Assembly (NCBI GenBank): GCA_023412665.1
Contig: JAEZCA010000035.1
Location: forward strand, 1 to 64,000
Source: Bacillota bacterium
GTDB lineage: Bacteria; Bacillota; Clostridia; Acetivibrionales; DTU013
DNA: 64,000 nt
Reading direction: 5' to 3'
Position 1 is the stretch's first letter. Each line of letters begins with the position of its first letter. The position numbers and the translations under genes are program-made. The notes under the pieces were generated by a model. It saw only the letters and a program-made list of their open reading frames with translations, was not told the origin of the DNA and searched no databases. This document shows, in pieces, positions 25,614 to 33,308 of the stretch.

Positions 25614-27567
25614 TCTCCACCTCATCACTGAGTTCTTCTGTATCCTTAAAAAGCACATCCTTGTATTTCTTCATATAGCATGCAAGGTAAGCATTGGCTC
25701 TTGCCGCTTCCCTGAAGTACCTGATGCCGGCTCTTTGATCCCCCCTGGCACATGATTCTTCAGCGTAGTTCAAAGAAATAAAAAACGTATCCTCCTGATC
25801 TTCAAGAGTACTGTAGTATAATCTGAGTCTTTCATTGCTGTACAGCGTTTTTGTATAATTGAGCCCGTTCTCCGTATACTGGCGGAATATCCCATGGTAT
25901 AGTTCGGAAGGTTCTATACCTGCATCTCTCGCCACTGCTGCCTTTCTTAAGAGAACAGCATACGCAATGCATATATACACCTTCAGGCTATTATAATCAT
26001 CCGCCCGGATGGCTTCACAAAGCAGGTACTGTTCAAAAAAACTTTCGAGTCCTTCGGCTTTTCCAATCATTCTAATGATGTACTGTTTGATTTTTGACTT
26101 TCTAAGTTTCTTTAATATACTTAAAATAGGACGTGAAATTTTATCTATATCAATAAGCATATCAGCATAGTAATCAGGCAAATCACAGAAGTCTACCTGT
26201 TTCAGGGCTTCTGTCGTCAGCCGCAGCCTCACGTCTCCATCGCATATACGAATCCTGTTCAGTATGAAATAAGTCCCGTCTCCATCACTGAAAACCGTCT
26301 GTATCTTCTCCTTGTTTTCATCGTTCATACCCGACATTTCTGCCTCTATCAGCATTTCAATGCTCTCACGCATGTTTTTGTTTTTCAGGCTGGCAGTATA
26401 CAGTGACTTTATTTCGTCATATCTCTTTAATTTAAGTAATGCTTTTACAGAGTTTATAGCTCTAGTATTTTCATCATATATGAGCATTGCATGCTTATAG
26501 CACTCATCATAACTGTCTTTGTTGTAGAAAGCATTTGCAAGGTATGCATTAGCTGCATCCTGATATTTCTCTCCTGTATAGCACATCTCGACTGCGCGGT
26601 CGGCAGATATGGAAAGCTTATCATATTGACTGACCAATTCTATATATTTTATATATGCAGCCTGCGCCTCTTCCCTTCTGCCGATGGTGACATATGCCGC
26701 CGCCATCACATAATAAAGGTCCAGATATTCCTCTTTTACCTCAAGGCCTTCTTTACATATCCTTATTGCTTCTTCGTATTCATTATTCTCAGCGCTTATA
26801 ATACAATATGATCCGTAAATGTAAGCATGATTCCTTCTGGTTTCTTTATCTCTGGATATAAAATGATATGCCTTTCTTATCTCATCAAGCGCTTCCTTCT
26901 TATCATGATGTGCGCTGTAGCTTCGTGCAAGCTGGAATCGGTAATAAATATTGTCAGGCTCCTTTTTCAGTTCTTTTTGGAGAATGCCTGCAGTCCTGAT
27001 GAATTTCCTTTCCCTGAGCTCTTTGTCATGAAACAGGTAGCCATAGTGAGTGATGTAAATATCTGTATTGGCAATGGGTTTCTTAAATACAGGCTGATTG
27101 TGGACGGAACCCCTGTACCTGAACGATCCGTCATTTATGAAGATCCTTTCCTGTGGAAGAACAGTATATCCTCCTGATGAATCGAGATTCTTTATTTTTA
27201 TAATGAAGGTATTGTATGAGCTCAGCCCTTCATCGCTTAGATATTTATGCAAAAGCAGTGCATCATTCAGGACTTCATCGGCATCTATGATCAGAATATA
27301 CCTTCCTTTGGCATATGAAATAGTAATATTTCTCATTTCAGAAAAATTATCATTCCAGGGATGAAAGAACACCTTGTCAGTGTATTCGTGGGCAATGTCG
27401 GCCGTTGCATCCTTTGAACCCGTATCGACAATGATCAGCTCAGTATCTCCCTTATCCAGGATGCTTCTCATTGCATCTAGACATCGTCTGAGATTTTTTT
27501 CCTCGTCCTTTACCATCATACATATGCTTAATAAAAACTCATGTCCCATATTTTGTTCCATCTCCAT
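25603..27567 (-). CDS. GT2 glycosyltransferase with TPR repeats
   Basis: This is a 654-residue two-part protein. Residues about 10-230 are a family-2 GT-A domain (LSICMMVKDEEKNLRRCLD, ELIIVDTGSKDAT, and the DxD motif in ILIIDADEVL). The rest is a long run of TPR-like helices that can dock protein targets. Such GT2-TPR proteins occur in flagellar loci of Clostridia and are linked to flagellin glycosylation. The start is uncertain: ATG codons at 27567, 27561 and 27549 are all in frame and none has a strong binding site. A sigma-D promoter match lies about 50 bases upstream. Confidence 0.82.
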   Translation of the reverse strand: MEMEQNMGHEFLLSICMMVKDEEKNLRRCLDAMRSILDKGDTELIIVDTGSKDATADIAHEYTDKVFFHPWNDNFSEMRNITISYAKGRYILIIDADEVLNDALLLHKYLSDEGLSSYNTFIIKIKNLDSSGGYTVLPQERIFINDGSFRYRGSVHNQPVFKKPIANTDIYITHYGYLFHDKELRERKFIRTAGILQKELKKEPDNIYYRFQLARSYSAHHDKKEALDEIRKAYHFISRDKETRRNHAYIYGSYCIISAENNEYEEAIRICKEGLEVKEEYLDLYYVMAAAYVTIGRREEAQAAYIKYIELVSQYDKLSISADRAVEMCYTGEKYQDAANAYLANAFYNKDSYDECYKHAMLIYDENTRAINSVKALLKLKRYDEIKSLYTASLKNKNMRESIEMLIEAEMSGMNDENKEKIQTVFSDGDGTYFILNRIRICDGDVRLRLTTEALKQVDFCDLPDYYADMLIDIDKISRPILSILKKLRKSKIKQYIIRMIGKAEGLESFFEQYLLCEAIRADDYNSLKVYICIAYAVLLRKAAVARDAGIEPSELYHGIFRQYTENGLNYTKTLYSNERLRLYYSTLEDQEDTFFISLNYAEESCARGDQRAGIRYFREAARANAYLACYMKKYKDVLFKDTEELSDEVENDG

Positions 27568-27615
27568 GTTTACCGTCCGGCTTATTATTGTGTAATTAGA
27601 TTGCCTATAATACTT

Positions 27616-27643
27616 TTATCGGCATCAACATCTGAGCACATTA
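27616..27643 (-). promoter_or_regulatory. Sigma-D promoter for the glycosyltransferase operon
   Basis: On the - strand TAAT (27643-27640), a 16-base spacer and GCCGATAA (27623-27616) match the sigma-28 consensus. The -35 has one change from TAAA, the same change as in the flgM promoter. Confidence 0.65.
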
Positions 27644-27678
27644 AGAATTTGTATAATACTCATGGCATCCACACCAAC

Positions 27679-27708
27679 AAAAAAGGCTCCGAAAACGGAG
27701 CCTTTTTT
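27679..27708. terminator. Terminator of flagellin gene 1
   Basis: A perfect GGCTCCG/CGGAGCC stem with a 4-base loop is flanked by six A residues and six T residues, so it can terminate in both directions. Confidence 0.9.
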
Positions 27709-27727
27709 GTTAATGAATGTCTGCGGC

Positions 27728-28501
27728 CTATCTCAGCAGTGACAGTACATTCTGCGGTACCATATTAGCCTGTGCAAGCATTGCAGTGCCTGCCTGTATC
27801 AATATACTGTTCTTTGTGAAGGTTGACATCTCCTCTGCCATATCCGTGTCTCTGATACGCGATTCTGCAGCCTGCAGGTTTTCTGCAGTAGTCTTGAGGT
27901 TCCTAACCGTTGATTCAAGTCTGTTCTGTTTTGCTCCGTAAGTAGCTCTTGCCTTATTCACATTCTCGATGGCAGTTTCAATAGATGTTACATTAGAACC
28001 GCTGCCAAGGCTCAAAATGCCGGTAGTTACGGTTGAATCGATCTTGAGGTTTGTCGTGCCGTCGTCAGAAATGATTATAGTGACAGCTGACGTAAGTACT
28101 GTCGATCCATTGAATTTTGTATTTTTGAAGATGTTGTCGATTTCATCTCCAAGAGACTCCATTTCCAGGTTCAGGTTTGACTTGTCATCGCTGTTGTACG
28201 TTCCGTTCGCCTTCTGAACAGCCAGTTCCTTTAACCTTACGAGCATATTGCTGACTTCGTCGAGGGCACCTTCAGCAGTCTGTATCAGTGAGATACCGTC
28301 CTGGGCATTCCTTGTAGCCTGATTGAGGCCTCTGATCTGCGCTCTCATTTTTTCGGAAATTGACAAGCCGGCTGCGTCATCTGCAGCACGGTTTATCCTT
28401 TTTCCTGATGACAGCTTTTCCATCGACTTGCTTGATGCTGCGTTTGTGTTGAACAGCTGGTTACGGGTATTGATCGCAGAAATGTTGTTGTTGATAATCA
28501 T
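27728..28501 (-). CDS. hag: Flagellin, copy 1
   Basis: This 257-residue flagellin consists only of the D0/D1 core: N-terminal MIINNNISAINTRNQLF and C-terminal IQAGTAMLAQANMVPQNVLSLL helices with a very short central region. It differs from copies 2 and 3 mainly in the central segment and near the C-terminus. The leader has a GGA-loop hairpin and AAGGAGG. I find no good sigma-D promoter directly upstream, so it may depend on read-through past the copy 2 terminator or on a weaker promoter. Confidence 0.96.
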   Translation of the reverse strand: MIINNNISAINTRNQLFNTNAASSKSMEKLSSGKRINRAADDAAGLSISEKMRAQIRGLNQATRNAQDGISLIQTAEGALDEVSNMLVRLKELAVQKANGTYNSDDKSNLNLEMESLGDEIDNIFKNTKFNGSTVLTSAVTIIISDDGTTNLKIDSTVTTGILSLGSGSNVTSIETAIENVNKARATYGAKQNRLESTVRNLKTTAENLQAAESRIRDTDMAEEMSTFTKNSILIQAGTAMLAQANMVPQNVLSLLR

Positions 28502-28526
28502 ATTATCATCCTCCTTGAATTTTACT

Positions 28527-28544
28527 CCGGGAATCCATTCCCGG
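28527..28544 (-). promoter_or_regulatory. CsrA-type hairpin in flagellin 1 leader
   Basis: CCGGGAA-TGGA-TTCCCGG forms a perfect 7-bp stem with GGA in the loop, 26 bases before the start codon. A second GGA lies in the AAGGAGGATG ribosome binding site. CsrA is known to bind such sites in the B. subtilis hag leader. Confidence 0.7.
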
Positions 28545-28659
28545 TTTGCCGATAATACGGCTGTTTATAGATAACCGCCTGCACAGACCGACACGCGTTT
28601 CAGCTGATGAGGGCGGCTGATCCCAATATGTTCATTGCCGCATAGCCTTCCGGTTAAAT

Positions 28660-28689
28660 ATACTAAAGAGACCCATTCCTATGGGTCTC
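28660..28689 (-). terminator. Terminator of flagellin gene 2
   Basis: A 9-bp stem GAGACCCAT/ATGGGTCTC with a 4-base loop is followed by TTTAGTATATTT on the - strand. Confidence 0.75.
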
Positions 28690-28708
28690 ATCAGTCAAAT
28701 CATCTGTT

Positions 28709-29482
28709 CTACCTAAGCAGTGAAAGCACATTCTGCGGAGTCTGATTAGCCTGTGCAAGCATCGCAGTACCTGCCTGGATCAGAATGTTGTTCTTTGTAA
28801 AGGTCGACATTTCGTCTGCCATATCTGTATCTCTGATACGCGACTCTGCGGCCTGCAGGTTTTCTGCAGTAGTCTTGAGGTTCCTAACCGTTGATTCAAG
28901 TCTGTTCTGTTTTGCTCCGTAAGTAGCTCTAGCTTCATTCACATTCTTAATGGCAGTTTCAATAGATGCTACACTAGAGCCGCTGCCAAGGCTCATAATT
29001 CCGGTAGTAGTAGTTGCATCAATCTTGAGGTTTGTCGTGCCGTCGTCAGAAATGACTATAGTGACAGCTGATGTAAGTACAGTCGATCCATTGAATTTTG
29101 TGTTTTTGAAGATGTTGTCGATTTCATCTCCAAGAGATTCCATTTCAAGGTTCAGGTTTGACTTGTCATCGCTGTTGTACGTTCCGTTCGCCTTCTGAAC
29201 AGCCAGTTCCTTTAGCCTTACGAGCATATTGCTGACTTCGTCCAGGGCACCTTCAGCAGTCTGTATCAGTGAGATACCGTCCTGGGCATTTCTCGCTGCC
29301 TGGCTCAAGCCTCTGATCTGTGCTCTCATTTTTTCGGAAATGGACAAACCGGCTGCGTCATCTGCTGCACGGTTTATTCTTTTACCGGACGACAGCTTTT
29401 CCATCGATTTGCTTGATGCTGCATTTGTGTTGAACAGCTGGTTACGGGTGTTGATTGCAGAAATGTTGTTGTTGATAATCAT
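28709..29482 (-). CDS. hag: Flagellin, copy 2
   Basis: This 257-residue D0/D1-only flagellin is nearly identical to copy 3 in protein and DNA; differences cluster in the central TTTGIMSLGSGSSVAS region and at NQTPQN near the end. It has its own sigma-D promoter (29572-29598), GGA-loop hairpin and terminator, so it forms a complete single-gene unit. Confidence 0.96.
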   Translation of the reverse strand: MIINNNISAINTRNQLFNTNAASSKSMEKLSSGKRINRAADDAAGLSISEKMRAQIRGLSQAARNAQDGISLIQTAEGALDEVSNMLVRLKELAVQKANGTYNSDDKSNLNLEMESLGDEIDNIFKNTKFNGSTVLTSAVTIVISDDGTTNLKIDATTTTGIMSLGSGSSVASIETAIKNVNEARATYGAKQNRLESTVRNLKTTAENLQAAESRIRDTDMADEMSTFTKNNILIQAGTAMLAQANQTPQNVLSLLR

Positions 29483-29506
29483 ATTATCATCCTCCTTGAA
29501 AATTTA

Positions 29507-29524
29507 TCGGGAGTCCTTTCCCGA
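29507..29524 (-). promoter_or_regulatory. CsrA-type hairpin in flagellin 2 leader
   Basis: TCGGGA-AAGGAC-TCCCGA keeps a 6-bp stem and a GGA loop although the outer pair has changed from C-G to T-A compared with the other two leaders. This is a compensatory change that supports a functional RNA hairpin. Confidence 0.7.
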
Positions 29525-29571
29525 TCGCCTGACCTTACAGGTTTCGAACTTAAGTTGTCCTTCTGTATATT

Positions 29572-29598
29572 ATATCGGAGTACCACGTCAATACTTTA
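29572..29598 (-). promoter_or_regulatory. Sigma-D promoter for flagellin 2
   Basis: On the - strand TAAA (29598-29595), a 15-base spacer and TCCGATAT (29579-29572) match the sigma-28 consensus with one mismatch, 90 bases before the start codon. Confidence 0.85.
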
Positions 29599-29607
29599 GC
29601 ATTAATT

Positions 29608-29946
29608 TTAATTTAATTTTGATAAATTTTGTTCCCAGTATAAAAAAAGATCTTTGAGTTCAAATCTCAAGATATCAAAAAGAAGCATCATATCCTGTAC
29701 TTCCAAAGCATTTCTCATCATTTCGGCTTTTTCCTGGAATTCCAACAGATCCAGATCCGGATATGCTTTTTTTATTATGTCTATCCCCTCTGCCAGTGCC
29801 TGCATATCGTCAAAAATATTTATTAACCTTTCGTTGTCCATATTTCCGGTAGCACTGTATTCATTGCTTATATCATCGATCCTATTGATAATATTTATTA
29901 TCAGTTCAAGTACTGTATCTTTCAAACTGCTTATTCTCTCATCCAT
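29608..29946 (-). CDS. Small helical protein between flagellin genes
   Basis: I do not recognise this family with confidence. The 112-residue product is acidic and almost entirely helical, with no membrane segment and no cysteine; its size and helix pattern (LKDTVLELIINIINRIDDIS, then MQALAEGIDIIKKAYPDLD) would suit a small export chaperone or flagellin-binding factor. AAAGGAGCGG precedes the ATG by about 8 bases, so it is likely translated. It lies between the flagellin 3 terminator and the flagellin 2 promoter. Confidence 0.7.
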   Translation of the reverse strand: MDERISSLKDTVLELIINIINRIDDISNEYSATGNMDNERLINIFDDMQALAEGIDIIKKAYPDLDLLEFQEKAEMMRNALEVQDMMLLFDILRFELKDLFLYWEQNLSKLN

Positions 29947-30001
29947 AACGATCCGCTCCTTTGTAACGGATTAAGGTATATATCATAAACTGAAAAAGTA
30001 T

Positions 30002-30029
30002 AAAAGAGACTCTGGCTGACCAGAGCCTC
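30002..30029 (-). terminator. Terminator of flagellin gene 3
   Basis: A 10-position stem GAGGCTCTGG/CCAGAGTCTC with one mismatch and a 4-base loop is followed by TTTTATACTTTTT on the - strand. Confidence 0.8.
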
Positions 30030-30049
30030 ATCAATACATGTGAGCCAAT

Positions 30050-30823
30050 TTACCTCAACAACGATAATACGTTCTGGGGTGCCTGATTTGCCTGTGCCAG
30101 CATCGCTGTACCAGCCTGGATCAGGATGTTGTTCTTTGTAAAGGTCGACATTTCGTCTGCCATATCTGTATCTCTGATACGCGACTCCGCAGCCTGCAGG
30201 TTTTCAGCAGTAGTCTTGAGATTCCTGACTGTCGACTCGAGTCTGTTCTGCTTCGCTCCGTATGTAGCTCTAGCTTCATTCACATTCTTAATGGCAGTTT
30301 CAATAGATGTTACACTAGAGCCGCTGCCAAGGCTCAAAATTCCGGTAGTAGTAGTTGCATCAATCTTGAGGTTTGTCGTACCGTCGTCAGAAATGACTAT
30401 AGTGACAGCTGACGTAAGTACAGTCGATCCATTGAATTTTGTGTTTTTGAAGATGTTGTCGATTTCATCTCCAAGAGACTCCATCTCCAGGTTCAGGTTT
30501 GACTTGTCATCGCTGTTGTACGTTCCGTTTGCCTTCTGAACAGCCAGTTCCTTTAACCTTACGAGCATGTTGCTGACTTCGTCGAGGGCGCCTTCAGCAG
30601 TCTGTATCAGTGAGATACCGTCCTGGGCATTTCTCGCTGCCTGGCTCAAGCCTCTGATCTGAGCTCTCATCTTTTCGGAAATGGATAAGCCGGCTGCGTC
30701 ATCAGCTGCACGGTTTATTCTTTTACCGGACGATAGCTTTTCCATTGATTTGCTTGATGCTGCATTTGTGTTGAACAGTTGGTTACGGGTGTTGATTGCA
30801 GAAATGTTGTTGTTGATAATCAT
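30050..30823 (-). CDS. hag: Flagellin, copy 3
   Basis: This 257-residue D0/D1-only flagellin is the copy closest to csrA, the position of hag in B. subtilis, so it may be the ancestral copy. It differs from copy 2 at only a few residues (for example GILSLGSGSSVTS and NQAPQN). It has a sigma-D promoter overlapping the csrA terminator, a GGA-loop hairpin and its own terminator. Confidence 0.96.
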   Translation of the reverse strand: MIINNNISAINTRNQLFNTNAASSKSMEKLSSGKRINRAADDAAGLSISEKMRAQIRGLSQAARNAQDGISLIQTAEGALDEVSNMLVRLKELAVQKANGTYNSDDKSNLNLEMESLGDEIDNIFKNTKFNGSTVLTSAVTIVISDDGTTNLKIDATTTTGILSLGSGSSVTSIETAIKNVNEARATYGAKQNRLESTVRNLKTTAENLQAAESRIRDTDMADEMSTFTKNNILIQAGTAMLAQANQAPQNVLSLLR

Positions 30824-30848
30824 AATATCATCCTCCCTGAATTACTCA

Positions 30849-30866
30849 CCGGGAATCCATTCCCGG
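30849..30866 (-). promoter_or_regulatory. CsrA-type hairpin in flagellin 3 leader
   Basis: CCGGGAA-TGGA-TTCCCGG, a perfect 7-bp stem with GGA in the loop, sits 26 bases before the start codon, as in flagellin 1. The ribosome binding site AGGGAGGATG contains a second GGA. Confidence 0.7.
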
Positions 30867-30934
30867 CTTTTTGCCGGATAGGTCGGCTCCCTTTGGAAAT
30901 TCTCCTTCATCGGCGGCGCGCGTTGCAACCTCAG

Positions 30935-30976
30935 AAAAATAATCTCCTGACATATGTATCGGATACATCAGGAGAT
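30935..30976 (-). terminator. Terminator of csrA
   Basis: A 9-bp perfect stem ATCTCCTGA/TCAGGAGAT, extended by an inner TGTAT/ATACA pairing, is followed by TATTTTT on the - strand. The -10 of the flagellin 3 promoter lies in its apical loop. Confidence 0.8.
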
Positions 30977-30983
30977 AGCTTTA
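30956..30983 (-). promoter_or_regulatory. Sigma-D promoter for flagellin 3, nested in the csrA terminator
   Basis: On the - strand TAAA (30983-30980), a 16-base spacer and TCCGATAC (30963-30956) match sigma-28. The -35 is just upstream of the terminator stem and the -10 is at its apex. Confidence 0.7.
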
Positions 30984-30997
30984 GCGCTTTTGTATAA

Positions 30998-31219
30998 TTA
31001 TTTTTTCAGGATCGTATTGATATCTATCTTCATGTTAATGGATGCTGCTTTCCTGTTTTCATCAGATATTTGCAGGAATACTTCCTTCCTGTGAATGGAA
31101 ATGTCCTTCGGAGCATTGATGCCTATACGGACCTGATCTCCCTGGACATCCAGAATGGTTACCTCGATATTGTCATTTATTATTATCGACTGATCCTTTT
31201 TTCTCGTCAGTACCAGCAT
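30998..31219 (-). CDS. csrA: Carbon storage regulator CsrA
   Basis: This 73-residue RNA-binding dimer represses translation of flagellin mRNA in Firmicutes until FliW sequesters it. The protein begins MLVLTRKKDQSIIIND and has the RNA-contacting IGINAPKDISIHRKEV segment; the C-terminal extension is of the Firmicute FliW-binding kind. The ATG at 31219 has AGGAGG upstream and lies 47 bases inside the fliW gene, so the two are translationally coupled. Confidence 0.96.
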   Translation of the reverse strand: MLVLTRKKDQSIIINDNIEVTILDVQGDQVRIGINAPKDISIHRKEVFLQISDENRKAASINMKIDINTILKK

Positions 31220-31670
31220 TCTTATTTTCCTCCTGTCCCTGGAGTTCTTCCAATATATAGTGTCGCACACCATACCTGTCCGTGTCAAGGATAAGCTGTC
31301 TTCCCTTATGGCATGTATTACTGAGGACCAGAGGCGCCTGCAGATTGACAGTCATTTTGCTGATATCATCAGGTACAACTACTATACAGTAAACAGATAC
31401 ATCACCTGCAGACTCTATTTCCAATTCTTTAAGAACCTCATCCTTCAGATTTATCTCATAATCCTTTTTTACTGCAAAAGGATCTACGATGACAAAAGCC
31501 GGCTTTGGTTCATCAACTCCCTGGAGCCACTTGAACGGAGAGCCCTCTTCCTCATTATCTATCAGTATGAATTTCCTGACCTCTTCAAATCCCGGAATAC
31601 CCCGCTGGAAAATATATATATCACTTTCTTTGATTTCAAGCTCTCCAAAATATTTAGTCTGCAATACCAT
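31173..31670 (-). CDS. fliW: Flagellar assembly factor FliW
   Basis: FliW binds flagellin and, when free, CsrA, so that flagellin level feeds back on its own translation. The 165-residue product has the family start (TKYFGELEIKESDIYIFQRGIPGFEE) and the core FILIDNEEEGSPFKWLQ. Its last 16 codons overlap the start of csrA in another frame, an unusually long overlap, and encode a charged low-complexity tail. GGAGG precedes the start. Confidence 0.95.
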   Translation of the reverse strand: MVLQTKYFGELEIKESDIYIFQRGIPGFEEVRKFILIDNEEEGSPFKWLQGVDEPKPAFVIVDPFAVKKDYEINLKDEVLKELEIESAGDVSVYCIVVVPDDISKMTVNLQAPLVLSNTCHKGRQLILDTDRYGVRHYILEELQGQEENKNAGTDEKKGSVDNNK

Positions 31671-31693
31671 CTTTTCATTCCTCCAATAAATAA

Positions 31694-32269
31694 TCAGACA
31701 AATGCATCAAATTTGCCCTTGGTATACCTGATACCAATCGAGGGATACTGGGCCATACTTATTTTTACCTGCGAGGGTGTATAGCTGATATTCATGTCCG
31801 CCGGTATATATGTACCGCTGACCCCGTTATTTGTTCCTTCCGCATTCTTCCGGGCACTGGTCTGGATTCCTCCTGTCACAGTTATCTTCGGCCTCGCCTT
31901 TGGCATATAGTCCAACCCGAATTCATGTTCCGGATATGCATCCCTTTCGACAATGGATGGCAGCGGACTGCTGGGGTTTTCAATCGCTGCCATGCTGTCG
32001 CCGTCACCTGCGACCTTGCTGGCATAAGTCAATGACTGCTGTATTGCTCTTTGCGCAGCCTGCCTTGCCAAATCTATTGGACCCATGAGGCCTGAGGTCG
32101 CAAAGCATTCATACTGGTCGATTATGACACGCGGCAGCTCGGTCTGGACATCTATTTTAGCTTCCTTATGACTGAGCTCCAGCTTAGCCCTGCGAGTCTG
32201 TATTGACAAGCTTGATGGCGTTGTCTCTATATTCAGTCTTGCGGGCACTCTGTTTATTTCAAGTCCCAT
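31694..32269 (-). CDS. YviE-like DUF6470 protein
   Basis: This 191-residue protein occupies the place of yviE between flgL and fliW. Repeated motifs INRVPARLNIETTPSSLSIQTRRAKLELS and a C-terminal SQVKISMAQYPSIGIRYTKG fit the DUF6470/YviE family, of unknown function. The ATG at 32269 follows GGATGGTG by 6 bases; a TTG at 32290 is less likely. Confidence 0.8.
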   Translation of the reverse strand: MGLEINRVPARLNIETTPSSLSIQTRRAKLELSHKEAKIDVQTELPRVIIDQYECFATSGLMGPIDLARQAAQRAIQQSLTYASKVAGDGDSMAAIENPSSPLPSIVERDAYPEHEFGLDYMPKARPKITVTGGIQTSARKNAEGTNNGVSGTYIPADMNISYTPSQVKISMAQYPSIGIRYTKGKFDAFV

Positions 32270-32338
32270 ATCATCACCATCCGTGGCCAACCACTAAATC
32301 CATTTATTCATCCAGTGTCGAAGCAATTGCCGGATCCA

Positions 32339-33253
32339 TTACCTCAAAAAATCTATCAGCGATGGCATGATTATCCTTGCGCCTCCCGCAAGGGATGCCC
32401 TGTAGACGTTTTCCTCATTTTTCAGATTCATGATCGTATCTGTCATGTCCACATTCTCATTATCGCTCATAAGCTTTGTAAAATTCGTATTATCATTGCG
32501 CATCCTGTTGGCTGTCAGCTCCAGTCTGTTTACACGTGCGCCTACATCAGCCCTGACCCTGAGCACATTATCCAGATTGTCGGAGAAATTCTGAGCCAGA
32601 CTGCTGATAGCTGCATAGTCTCCATTGTGCAGCGCCGTAATCAACGCATCCATATCCTGAACAAATTTGCCCGGGTTACCTACGTCTCCGGCGCCGATAT
32701 TTGCTCCGTTATTAAACAGATCTCCGCCTGTCACATTTATATTGATGCTGTCCCCGATCCCTATTTCATAGAGAATCTTTTCGTCATTACTCACTTCAAT
32801 TAAAAAATTCCCGTCAGCGTCCAGCAGCTTCTGATCTGTCTTGAACCCGGTAAATACATTCCTTCCTGCGTATGTTGAATTTCCCAGATTTATAAGCTGT
32901 GTTTTAAGCTGCTTTATTTCCTGTTCGGTCGCCTGAAGATCCTCCGGACTTTCTATTGCATCGCTTCCTACTACCAGCTCCCTGACCCTCTGAAATATAT
33001 CTCCCATATCGCTCAATGACGATTCGGTTATCTCGAGCCACGATTGGGCATCCTTCAGATTCCTCTGATATTGGGTGATCTCTGCCACATCCGTACGCAG
33101 CTTCAGCGCTCTCGCCGCTACGACCGGGTCATCGGACGGAACCTGTATCTTCTTGCCGGACGCAAGCTGTGCCTGGTACTTGTCCATTCTTGTCAGGTTG
33201 TTTCCTATATATTTGACCATATTGTTGATAAGCATGTTATTTGTTATTCTCAT
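32339..33253 (-). CDS. flgL: Flagellar hook-filament junction protein FlgL (HAP3)
   Basis: This 304-residue FlgL joins the hook-associated FlgK zone to the flagellin filament. The N-terminal helix MRITNNMLINNMVKYIGNNLTRMDKYQAQLASGKKI and the DPVVAARALKLRTDVAEI block, with the flagellin-like C-terminus, are typical. It follows flgK in the same operon. Confidence 0.95.
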   Translation of the reverse strand: MRITNNMLINNMVKYIGNNLTRMDKYQAQLASGKKIQVPSDDPVVAARALKLRTDVAEITQYQRNLKDAQSWLEITESSLSDMGDIFQRVRELVVGSDAIESPEDLQATEQEIKQLKTQLINLGNSTYAGRNVFTGFKTDQKLLDADGNFLIEVSNDEKILYEIGIGDSININVTGGDLFNNGANIGAGDVGNPGKFVQDMDALITALHNGDYAAISSLAQNFSDNLDNVLRVRADVGARVNRLELTANRMRNDNTNFTKLMSDNENVDMTDTIMNLKNEENVYRASLAGGARIIMPSLIDFLR

Positions 33254-33308
33254 GATCCGAACCTCCTCAACCTAATCTATGCGTCATCTGCGCCTATCTG
33301 TTTAACCG

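Noticed and set aside
28545..28660. Sigma-D promoter for flagellin 1
   Set aside because: GCCGTATT near 28555 resembles a -10 but has no TAAA 15-16 bases upstream and belongs to a GCCG/CGGC inverted repeat.
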